A DNA stretch of 38,274 nucleotides. Origin: an uncultured Caulobacterales bacterium (GTDB lineage Bacteria; Pseudomonadota; Alphaproteobacteria; Caulobacterales; Caulobacteraceae). Positions 26,683 through 35,934 of the stretch are shown here, one piece after another. Each line of letters opens with the position of its first letter. The stretch's first letter is position 1. Position numbers and translations under genes: made by a program. The notes under the pieces are model-generated. The model did not search any database. It had not been told where the DNA came from and was given only the letters and a program-made list of their open reading frames with translations. Where the stretch lies: NCBI GenBank assembly GCA_903874895.1, contig CAIQUG010000063.1, forward strand, positions 1 through 38,274, written 5' to 3'.

Positions 26683-26850
26683 ATGGCGAAGCCGGCTTCC
26701 ATCAAGATCCGTCTGAATTCCACGGCGGACACCGGGTTCTTCTACGTGACGAAGAAGAACGCGCGCACCAAGACGGAAAAGCTCGTGCTGAAGAAGTACG
26801 ATCCCGTCGTCCGCAAGCACGTGGAATTCCGCGAAGGCAAGATCAAGTAG
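26683..26850 (+). CDS. rpmG: 50S ribosomal protein L33
   Basis: This short gene encodes 55 residues beginning [20 protein letters not shown] and continuing [20 protein letters not shown], the typical L33 sequence. It is a small basic component of the large ribosomal subunit near the E site. There are no Cys pairs, so it is the zinc-independent (C-minus) form. GGAG lies about 10 nt upstream. It stands alone with its own promoter candidate and a strong terminator. Confidence 0.97.
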   Translation: MAKPASIKIRLNSTADTGFFYVTKKNARTKTEKLVLKKYDPVVRKHVEFREGKIK

Positions 26851-26879
26851 GATCGCGCTACCGCGACTGAAAATGCAGA

Positions 26880-26913
26880 CGCCCGGTCCTTGAACGGCCG
26901 GGCGTTTTCTTTT
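26880..26913 (+). terminator. Intrinsic terminator after rpmG
   Basis: CGCCCGG pairs with CCGGGCG across an 11-nt loop and is followed by TTTTCTTTT. It ends rpmG and lies between that gene and the convergent pleD stop at 26947. Confidence 0.9.
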
Positions 26914-26946
26914 GCCGAATGCCGGGACTGGCAGGCGGTACAGGAG

Positions 26947-28311
26947 TCAGGCTGCCCTGGCGATGACCAGGTTTCGGCCCTTGGCCTTGGCGTCATAGAC
27001 GGCATCGTCCGCGCGCTTCAGCAGGTCCTGGGCCGTGTCCGCGGCGTCAAGGGTTGCGGCCACGCCCACCGAGATCGTCACGCTGAGAGGATCGTCGACC
27101 CCCGCCACATGGAACGGCGACCCGGCCACATGGCGGCGCAGGCGCTCGGCGATGGCTTCGGCCTCACCCAGCGCCGTGTCCGGCATGATCACCACGAACT
27201 CCTCACCGCCATAGCGGCAGGCCAGGTCAATGGCCCGGACATTGGTCGCCAGCCGGATGGCGAATTCCCGCAGGACCTCGTCCCCGACGGCATGACCGAA
27301 GCTGTCATTGATCCGCTTGAAGTGGTCGATATCCACCAGAAGCGCCGAAACCGGCTCCCCCCCGTGGGTGGCCCGCCGCACGAGGGCCGTCAGCTGTCCG
27401 GACATGTAGCGGCGATTGTGCAGTCCGGTCAGCGGATCGGTCACTGCGAGCTCGAGGCTCTGGTCCAGATTGTTCCGCAGGAAATCGTAATAGCGCTTCT
27501 GGCGGATCAGGGTTCGCACCCGGGCGGCGAGCTCTTCCGGGTCCACAGGCCGGGTCAGGACGTCATTCACCCCGAGCTCCAGCGCCTTCACCATCCGGGC
27601 CCGGTCGCTGGCCTCGACGATGGCGATGATCGGCAGATGGCGCGTGGCTTCGTCCGACCGGATCTGGGCGGCGAGCCGGAGGGCGTCATGGGAGCGGGAT
27701 GCCGCATTGATCACCAGCAGGTCGGCCCGCCCCCGCGCAGCCGGCAGGGCCTGGTCCACATTCCGCTCCACGACGATCCGGTGGTCCTGCGACAGTTCCT
27801 GCTCGATGACGCGAATCTGTTCGTCGTTGTCGTCGGCAATCAGGATCAGACCGCCACCGCCGGACATCCGCGCGGCGGCCCCCTCGATCACGCCCATGCG
27901 CCGGCCGGATGCCTCCCGGTGGCGAAGCTCGTCGATCACAAGCTTCAGACGCACCAGGCTGCGGACCCGGGCGAACAGGGCCAGATCGTCGATCGGCTTC
28001 GTCAGGAAGTCATCCGCGCCGGCCTCGAGCCCGCTCAACCGGTCGCGACGCCCGTCGAGGGCCGTGACCAGGACGACGGGAATGTGGCGAGTCGCCGCAT
28101 CGGCCTTCAGCCTGCGACAGACCTCCAGCCCGTCCATGCCGGGCATCATCACGTCCAGCAGGATGATGTCCGGGGCCTGCTCGGCCGCCATGACCAGCGC
28201 CGACGGACCATCCGGTGCCGTCAGGACATCATAGTACTCTGCCGACAGTTTCGCCTCGAGGAGGCGGACATTGGCCTCAGCGTCATCGACAACGAGGATC
28301 CGCGCAGTCAT
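26947..28311 (-). CDS. pleD: Response regulator diguanylate cyclase PleD
   Basis: The 454-residue protein makes cyclic di-GMP at the differentiating cell pole and drives the motile-to-stalked switch in Caulobacter. REC1 has the phosphoacceptor Asp-53 (ILLDVMMPGMDG) and Lys in LTKP. REC2 (about 152-270) lacks the Asp and serves dimerisation. The GGDEF domain has the active site GGEEF at 368-372 and the allosteric product-binding RxxD at 359-362 (RAID), the same numbering as the studied Caulobacter PleD. It should therefore be active and feedback-inhibited. It starts 7 nt after divK, with AGGAG spanning the divK stop. Confidence 0.97.
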   Translation of the reverse strand: MTARILVVDDAEANVRLLEAKLSAEYYDVLTAPDGPSALVMAAEQAPDIILLDVMMPGMDGLEVCRRLKADAATRHIPVVLVTALDGRRDRLSGLEAGADDFLTKPIDDLALFARVRSLVRLKLVIDELRHREASGRRMGVIEGAAARMSGGGGLILIADDNDEQIRVIEQELSQDHRIVVERNVDQALPAARGRADLLVINAASRSHDALRLAAQIRSDEATRHLPIIAIVEASDRARMVKALELGVNDVLTRPVDPEELAARVRTLIRQKRYYDFLRNNLDQSLELAVTDPLTGLHNRRYMSGQLTALVRRATHGGEPVSALLVDIDHFKRINDSFGHAVGDEVLREFAIRLATNVRAIDLACRYGGEEFVVIMPDTALGEAEAIAERLRRHVAGSPFHVAGVDDPLSVTISVGVAATLDAADTAQDLLKRADDAVYDAKAKGRNLVIARAA

Positions 28312-28318
28312 GCCGCTC

Positions 28319-28684
28319 CTATCCCAGAAACCGACGAACCGTATCGAGAAAATAGGTGACCGAGATGGGCTTCGAGATATAGGCCTCGCAGCCTCCCTCG
28401 CGAATCCGCTCCTCGTCGCCCTTCATGGCAAAGGCGGTGACGGCAATCACGGGGATGTGGGACAGCTCGTCGTCCTCCTTCAGCCACTTGGTCACCTCAA
28501 GCCCCGAGATCTCCGGCAGCTGGATGTCCATGAGGATCAGATCGGGACGATGATTTCGCGCCAGGGCAAGCGCCTGCAGTCCCTCCCGGGTCTGCAGCGT
28601 CTCGTACCCCTGGGCATCGAGCAGATCATGAAACAGCTTCATGTTCAGCTCGTTATCCTCGACGATGAGGACTTTCTTGGTCAT
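28319..28684 (-). CDS. divK: Single-domain response regulator DivK
   Basis: The 121-residue receiver domain has no output domain. In Caulobacter it is phosphorylated by DivJ, dephosphorylated by PleC, and controls the CckA-CtrA pathway through DivL. The acidic pocket VEDNE, the phosphoacceptor Asp-53 ([13 protein letters not shown]) and Lys in YISKP are present, with [13 protein letters not shown] as in known DivK. The start [11 protein letters not shown] was chosen; 26 further open codons upstream do not look like receiver sequence. It is first in divK-pleD. A CtrA-like box lies 83 bp upstream. Confidence 0.96.
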   Translation of the reverse strand: MTKKVLIVEDNELNMKLFHDLLDAQGYETLQTREGLQALALARNHRPDLILMDIQLPEISGLEVTKWLKEDDELSHIPVIAVTAFAMKGDEERIREGGCEAYISKPISVTYFLDTVRRFLG

Positions 28685-28766
28685 AATCCGATCACGCTCA
28701 CCCTCGCCCGGCGATCCGCAGTCCACGGTCTCCAGCGCAGTTGAACACGGTGTTACACGCATATCC

Positions 28767-28781
28767 TTAAGTCCGGGTTAG
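28767..28781 (-). promoter_or_regulatory. CtrA-type binding site upstream of divK
   Basis: On the minus strand the sequence reads CTAA-CCCGGAC-TTAA, matching the CtrA consensus TTAA-N7-TTAA in 7 of 8 fixed positions. It lies 83 bp from the divK start and 29 bp from the divergent dinB start. CtrA control of divK is, as I recall, reported in Caulobacter; here it is inferred from the motif. Confidence 0.6.
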
Positions 28782-28809
28782 CCGACAGGATGTCGGCCGG
28801 GTGGGTGAC

Positions 28810-30108
28810 ATGTCGCAGGACCTCGGCCAGCCCCGCCCTCCAGCCCGCCCCGGTCTGTGTCGCGACTGCCTCTGGATGACAGACGATCTGACCGGGACGC
28901 GCTGCACGGTCTGCGGCTCGCCCCGCCTCGTCTCCCACCCGGAGCTCTGGCAACTGACCCTCGCACACCTGGACTGTGACGCCTTCTATGCCAGCGTCGA
29001 GAAGCGGGACCGTCCGGAGCTGGCCGAGCTGCCGGTGATCGTCGGCGGCGGCGTACGGGGCGTGGTGACCACCTGCTGCTACATCGCACGGACCTACGGC
29101 GTGCGGTCGGCCATGCCCATGTTCAAGGCCCTGAAGGCCTGTCCGGATGCGGTGGTGATCAGCCCCGACTTCAGCAAGTATCGTCGCGAGAGCCGCCGGA
29201 TCATGGACATGGTGGCCGAACTCTCCCCGCTGGTTCAGCCCCTGTCCCTCGACGAGGCCTGGATCGACCTGGCCGGCACCCAGCGCCTGAACGGCGGGCC
29301 CGCTGCCTTCCAGATGGCCCGACTGCAGCGGAGACTCCAAGCCGAGACGGGACTTTCCGTGTCCATCGGCCTGGGCCCCAACAAGACCCTGGCCAAGATC
29401 GCGTCCGATCTGGACAAGCCCCGGGGCTTCGCCGTGATCGGGTCGCAGGAGGCGAAAGCGTTCCTCGCGGGCCGCCCGGTCACCCTCCTGCCCGGTGTCG
29501 GGCCGGCCTTTGCCCGGACCCTGGAACGGGACGGGGTCCGACGGATCGCGGACCTGTCCAGCCTGGGTGCCAAGGTGCTCACCCAGCGCTACGGGGCCTT
29601 TGGGCTGAGGCTCGCCGAGCTGGCGGAGGGGCGCGACCTGCGAACCGTCGATCCCAACGAGGCGCGCAAGGGCATCAGCGCGGAGACGACCTTCAACACC
29701 GATATCCGCGACCTACCGGGTTTGAAGGACGAGCTCTGGCGCATGTGCGAAAAGGCGGCCGGTCAGGCCCGCGCCCGGGGACTGGCCGGACGGGTCGCCA
29801 CCCTCAAGCTGAAGACGGCGGACTTCCAGATCATCACCCGCCGACGCACCCTGCCTGGTCCGATCCAGACCGCGACCCTGCTGTTCCAGACCACCTGCGA
29901 CATATTGACGCGTGAGGCCGATGGCCGCGCCTTCCGGCTGATCGGCGCTGGTTTGGGCGATCTGGTGGAAACCTCGGCGGAGGCCGTCGACCTGTTCAGC
30001 AGTGACGAGAGCCGCGCCCGGGTCATGGAAGGCACCATGGACCGGATTCGTGCCCGCTTCGGCAGCACCGCCGTCATGTCCGGGCGGAATCTGAAGCCGC
30101 GGGCGTAG
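28810..30108 (+). CDS. dinB: DNA polymerase IV (DinB) with an N-terminal zinc-ribbon-like extension
   Basis: The 432-residue Y-family translesion polymerase has the palm motifs LAHLDCDAFYASVE and PLSLDEAWIDL carrying the catalytic acidic residues. The SIGLGPNKTLAKIASDLDKP motif, a thumb helix-hairpin-helix (LLPGVGPAFARTLERDG) and the little-finger domain follow. An extension of about 50 residues before the polymerase has four Cys as CRDC and CTVCG, likely binding zinc. No C-terminal beta-clamp motif was identified with confidence. The ATG at 28810 was chosen; a GTG at 28801 is in frame. No LexA box was recognised in the shared upstream region. Confidence 0.94.
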   Translation: MSQDLGQPRPPARPGLCRDCLWMTDDLTGTRCTVCGSPRLVSHPELWQLTLAHLDCDAFYASVEKRDRPELAELPVIVGGGVRGVVTTCCYIARTYGVRSAMPMFKALKACPDAVVISPDFSKYRRESRRIMDMVAELSPLVQPLSLDEAWIDLAGTQRLNGGPAAFQMARLQRRLQAETGLSVSIGLGPNKTLAKIASDLDKPRGFAVIGSQEAKAFLAGRPVTLLPGVGPAFARTLERDGVRRIADLSSLGAKVLTQRYGAFGLRLAELAEGRDLRTVDPNEARKGISAETTFNTDIRDLPGLKDELWRMCEKAAGQARARGLAGRVATLKLKTADFQIITRRRTLPGPIQTATLLFQTTCDILTREADGRAFRLIGAGLGDLVETSAEAVDLFSSDESRARVMEGTMDRIRARFGSTAVMSGRNLKPRA

Positions 30109-30176
30109 GTTGCATTTCCCGACTGGACACGCGCTGGTCGTCAGGGTCTGCTGATCGCGAATCCAGGGAGATCAGG

Positions 30177-31675
<1,499 letters not shown>

Positions 31676-31676
<1 letters not shown>

Positions 31677-32980
31677 TGCGCATCCTCGGACAGACCCTGA
31701 TGGCGGCAGCGCTGGCCACGACGCTTGTCAGCGGCCCCTCGCGGGCTGACACGATTGCCGTCACCCACGCGCACATCCACACCATGGGCAAGGGCGGCGA
31801 GATCGCCTCCGGCGTCGTGCTGATCGACAACGGCCGGATCACAGCGGTGGGCCGCGATGTTGCCATCCCCGCCGGGGCCCGAATCATCGACGCCAAGGGC
31901 CGGATCGTCACGCCGGGCCTCATCGTCACCGGGTCGAGTGTCGGCGCGGAGGAAATCGAGGGGGTGGAACCCACGGTCAATTCGGGTGTCGAGGGCGGGC
32001 CTCTGAGCGCCGGATTCGACATCCAGTACAGCCTCAATCCGGACTCCACCGTTTTGCCCATCGAACGGTTGACGGGGGCGACCTCGGCCCTGGTGTCACC
32101 TATGTTCCGCGGGCGCCGGGGTGATACGCGGGAGACCTTGTTCGCGGGTCAGGCCGCCGCGATCAGCCTGGCGGAGGGCCCTGACATCCTCCTCCGCGCC
32201 CACGTGGCCATGGGTGTGGACGCCGGCGACCGGGGCGCCGGTCGGGCGGGAGGTGCCCGCGGAGCCCTGATTCCCGAACTGCATGGCCTGCTCGCCGAAG
32301 CGCGGGCCTACCACCGGAGCCGGGCGGCCTATGATCAGAACAAGGTCCAGCCTTTCGCCCTGCGGCGAGAGGATCTGGAAGCCCTCGGGGCCGTGATCGA
32401 CGGACGCGAACCTCTGCTGGTGGAGGTGCATCGCGCCTCCGACATACGCCAGATCCTGGCCTTCGGTCGCGCCGAGAAGGTCCGGCTGGTTCTGTCCGGG
32501 GTGGAGGAAGGCTGGCGCGTCGCCGCAGAGCTCGCAGCGACCCAGACCCCGGTGATGCTCGACAGCGACGAGGACCTTCCGGTCTCGTTCGAGAAGCTCG
32601 CCTCCACCCTGGAAAATGCCGCCCGACTGACGGCGGCGGGGGTTTCGGTCTCGATCCACGGACCCGGTCTCTCGACCGGTGGCAAGGCCGTGCGCCTGGC
32701 CGCCGGGCGCGCCGTCGGGCACGGCCTGCCCTGGTCCGCCGGACTGGCTGCCGTGACCATCAATCCCGCCCGCGCCCTCGGTCTTGCCGATACGGTGGGG
32801 TCACTGGAACCCGGCAAATCCGCCGATCTGGTGGTCTGGAGCGGCGATCCGCTGGACACCAGCGGCGCACCGGATGTCGTGATCATCAAGGGCCGCGAAC
32901 AGTCCGGACGATCCCGCCAGCTGGACCTGCGGGACCGCTACCTCAAGGCGGCCGATGGCCTGCCGCCGCCCTATCACTGA
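31676..32980 (+). CDS. Exported amidohydrolase-like protein lacking the metal-binding motif
   Basis: The 434-residue protein has a Sec signal peptide (about 1-24, ending GPSRA) and the composite beta-domain plus barrel plan of amidohydrolases: VLIDNGRITAVGRDV and RIVTPGLI near the N-terminus, INPARALGLADTVGSLEPGKSADLVVWSGDP at the end. Where the family has PGLIDxHxH this protein has PGLIVTGSSVG, and the later metal His/Asp are not evident. It is probably non-catalytic or uses different chemistry. Its ATG overlaps the preceding stop (TGATG), with GGGAGG just upstream. A structural partnership with the preceding lipoprotein is inferred. Confidence 0.85.
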
Positions 32981-33021
32981 GGCCGCTCGGCCGTCGGCAC
33001 GCAAGAGAGCGTTACTACAAA

Positions 33022-33036
33022 TTAATCCGGAGTTTA
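33022..33036 (+). promoter_or_regulatory. CtrA-type binding site upstream of the FlaEY-like gene
   Basis: TTAA-TCCGGAG-TTTA matches the CtrA consensus TTAA-N7-TTAA in 7 of 8 fixed positions. It lies 48 bp before the GTG start at 33085, a position from which CtrA could act at the promoter. Motif match only. Confidence 0.5.
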
Positions 33037-33084
33037 CTGCAAAGGCGCAGACTGTCGGCTTGAACCCGGCAAAAGGTGCCTAGC

Positions 33085-35922
33085 GTGACGGTTTCCTTCG
33101 ACCCAACCCTGCTGGTGAGCTGGTACAGCGCTCGCGCAGGTGCGCCGGCGTCGGGGGCCTCGGCGGGCACGACCCCCTCGAATTCGACGGCGGCCTCCGC
33201 GCCCAAGCCGCCCTGGCAGACTGCGGCAACGCCCAAGGCCGGAACCCAGACCACGGACCAGAAGGCAGCGGCTGCGGCGGCGGCGGCAAATTCCGCTGCC
33301 AACAACATCCTGAACGGCCAGCCCTTGATCAATACCGCGGCGACCCGTCTGTCCGTCAGCGGCAAAGACGCAAAGGTCAACGCGGACTACAAGAACCTGT
33401 TCGCCCTCTACCAGGGCGTGACCGCACTCCAGTCGATCGCGACCCAGGCGGGCACCGCCTCGACAAGCCAGCTGACCACCTATCAGAAAGCCTTCAGCCA
33501 GGGGCTGGGTGAGCTTCAGACCTTTCTTTCCACGTCGCCGTTCGCACGCTTCTCCCTGGCCCTCGGGGCTGTCAGCTCCAAGGACACCTCCGCCGCCGTC
33601 ACGCCGTCCGAGACCGACCTCTATCAGGGACCGACCATCTACACCGGCGACCTTTCCGTCCCGCCGCCCTCCCTGTCCGGAACCGTGGCGTTTTCCGCCA
33701 GCTTCAAGCTGCCGAACGGATCGTCGGCGACGGTGAATTTCGACCTGAGCGAACTTGGTTCGACACCGCGGACCCTGCCGAACGTGGTCTCCTACCTCAA
33801 CAGCAAGCTCCAGGCTGCCGGCCTGAAGACGACCTTCCAGGACGTCCGGATTCCAGGGGTGGGAAAGACCGTCACGTCGGGCAAGTCCAGCTACACGCTG
33901 CCGGCCGGGGCGGACAGCTTCGCCCTCAAGATCGTGGGCTCTCCGGATGAGACCGTCACCTTCTCTGCGCCCACCACCAAGCCGGCCGTCTATGTGTCGC
34001 AGACGTCCGGCTCGACGACACCGACCCAGAGCTTTACCGCGACCAAGGTGGTCACGACACCGGCGGTCAATACCCAGGTCCTGACCGGCCTGACGGCGGA
34101 TCCGACCGCAGCCGCCGGGACATCCAGCAAGCTGTTCGGCCGCACGCTCGGCACCAACACCGCGGGAGCGGCCTATCAGGCCACGGGCCCTGACGGAGCC
34201 CTCTATGTGGTCAGCAACGATGCCGGCACCGGACCGACGGGCCAGGCCCTGCCCGGTCCGCAGAACGTTGTTCTGACCAAGTATGATTCCGCCGGGCAGG
34301 TCGTCTATACCCGGACCCTCGGCACCGCCGGCAGTGCGACGGCCTATTCGGTCGCAGTCTCACCCGACGGCAAGAGCGTCGCCGTGGCGGGCAGCATCAC
34401 CGGTGCCTTGAACGCCAACGACGGGACCGTGACGCCAGGGCAGTCCGACACCTTCGTGGCGACCTATGACGCCCAGTCGGGCGACCCGAACTGGGTGTCC
34501 CGGGTGGGAACCGGCGCCGGCGCGGACACGCCGACCGGCGTCGCTTTCGATGCCAACGGTGCCGTCTATGTCTCCGGCCAGACCTCCGCGGCCTTCTCCG
34601 GACAGACGCTGAAGGGATCACAGGACGGGTTCGTCCAGGCTTTCTCCTCCAAGGGCGTGGCGGGCACGCTGCAGGAATTCGGCGCGTCCGGGATCAACAG
34701 TACGGCAGGACTGACGGTCAGCGGGACGACCGTGGTGGTGGCCGGCGCCGAAGGCGGCCATGCGGTGCTCCGGAGCTTCGCCATCAGCGGAACGGACACC
34801 CTGACGGCGGGAACGGTCCGGGACCTCGGGGCCCTGAACGGGGGCAGCGTAGCCGGAATCAGCACGGCGGCGGACGGGTCCGTCGTGGTGGCCGGCTCGA
34901 CGCACAACGGAGCCCTCAGCGCAGGCGCGGTGACGACGGCCTATTCCGGCGGCAAGGAAGCCTTTGTGGCCAAGCTGTCGCCCAGCGGGGCGCCGAGCGG
35001 ATCCGACACCCTCGCCTATTATTCCGCCGGCGGAGACACCACGGCGACGACCGTGACGACAGCAAACGGCGTGGTCTATATCGCCGGACAGGTGGCTGGA
35101 CCGGCCGATGCGGCCAGCAACGGCCTGCCGTCCAATGAAGGGTTCGTCACCGCCATCGACCCGACCACGGGGCATGCGACATGGACCAGCAGCCTTACCG
35201 GTGACGCCGGGCAGGATCGGCCCAACAGCATTGCCGTCTCGGCCAACGGATCATCGGCTCTCAACCTGCTCGGGCTTCCCGCCCAGACCATCAACTATGC
35301 CCCCTCCACCTACCTCGTGGACAACAGCCCCCTGCAGGCGGGGGACAAGTTCAGCATCACCCTGGCCAACGGCTCCACCAGCACGGTCACCATTGACGCC
35401 AAGGAGACGCTGCAGACCCTGGCCGCCAAGATCAACACCGCGTCCCAGAACCAGCTGACGGCCACGGTCGGCATTGCCGTCAATGGCAGCAATCTGACCA
35501 TCAAGCCGACCAACAGCCGCCAGAAGGTGGTCCTGAACGCGGGGCCCGCCGATGCCGACGCCCTGGCGGCGCTGGGCATCAAACCGGGCGAACTGGCGGC
35601 CTCGGCCAGCACCTATGCCACCATCTCGAAGACCTCGAACCTGAAGGTCTCGCCCTATGCCCTGGGCCTGACGGGCAATCTGAACCTCGGCACGGCGGAC
35701 GACATCGCCAACGCCAAGAAGGAGCTGACGGCGGCCCAGGACGTGCTGAAGGTCATCTTCACGGACATGACCACCAAGCCGCTGCCGAAGTCGACGGGAT
35801 CGGGCAAGTCGGGCGGTGTGCCCGCCTATCTGACCGCCCAGATTGCCGACTACAAGACGGCCCTGTCCCGTCTGCAGGGCGCGGCGTCGACTCCGAACAC
35901 CACCCTGTCCCTGTTCGGCTGA
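33085..35922 (+). CDS. Large beta-propeller/flagellin-like protein, possible FlaEY-type flagellar regulator
   Basis: The 945-residue protein starts at a GTG (MTVSFDPTLLVSWY), with AAAGG 8 nt upstream; a GTG three codons earlier is possible. It has no Sec signal and no Cys was seen. After an Ala/Thr-rich N-terminus come about 250 residues of helix and strand. Residues of about 340-720 repeat a propeller-like unit (VVLTKYDSAGQVVYTRTLG, AVSPDGKSVAVAGS, VAFDANGAVYVSGQT). Residues of about 745-860 resemble flagellin/hook-associated IN domains: DKFSITLANGSTSTVTIDAKETLQTLAAKINTAS in segments. The layout recalls what I remember of the caulobacterial flagellin-regulating protein FlaEY, a recollection and not a checked match. 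It is convergent with the FkbH-like gene (12-bp gap). Confidence 0.7.
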   Translation: MTVSFDPTLLVSWYSARAGAPASGASAGTTPSNSTAASAPKPPWQTAATPKAGTQTTDQKAAAAAAAANSAANNILNGQPLINTAATRLSVSGKDAKVNADYKNLFALYQGVTALQSIATQAGTASTSQLTTYQKAFSQGLGELQTFLSTSPFARFSLALGAVSSKDTSAAVTPSETDLYQGPTIYTGDLSVPPPSLSGTVAFSASFKLPNGSSATVNFDLSELGSTPRTLPNVVSYLNSKLQAAGLKTTFQDVRIPGVGKTVTSGKSSYTLPAGADSFALKIVGSPDETVTFSAPTTKPAVYVSQTSGSTTPTQSFTATKVVTTPAVNTQVLTGLTADPTAAAGTSSKLFGRTLGTNTAGAAYQATGPDGALYVVSNDAGTGPTGQALPGPQNVVLTKYDSAGQVVYTRTLGTAGSATAYSVAVSPDGKSVAVAGSITGALNANDGTVTPGQSDTFVATYDAQSGDPNWVSRVGTGAGADTPTGVAFDANGAVYVSGQTSAAFSGQTLKGSQDGFVQAFSSKGVAGTLQEFGASGINSTAGLTVSGTTVVVAGAEGGHAVLRSFAISGTDTLTAGTVRDLGALNGGSVAGISTAADGSVVVAGSTHNGALSAGAVTTAYSGGKEAFVAKLSPSGAPSGSDTLAYYSAGGDTTATTVTTANGVVYIAGQVAGPADAASNGLPSNEGFVTAIDPTTGHATWTSSLTGDAGQDRPNSIAVSANGSSALNLLGLPAQTINYAPSTYLVDNSPLQAGDKFSITLANGSTSTVTIDAKETLQTLAAKINTASQNQLTATVGIAVNGSNLTIKPTNSRQKVVLNAGPADADALAALGIKPGELAASASTYATISKTSNLKVSPYALGLTGNLNLGTADDIANAKKELTAAQDVLKVIFTDMTTKPLPKSTGSGKSGGVPAYLTAQIADYKTALSRLQGAASTPNTTLSLFG

Positions 35923-35934
35923 CGAACCCCGCCC

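Noticed and set aside
33057-33070. GG and GC doublets at sigma-54 spacing before the FlaEY-like gene
   Set aside because: Flanking bases do not fit TGGCAC-N5-TTGC, and transcription would start almost at the GTG codon.
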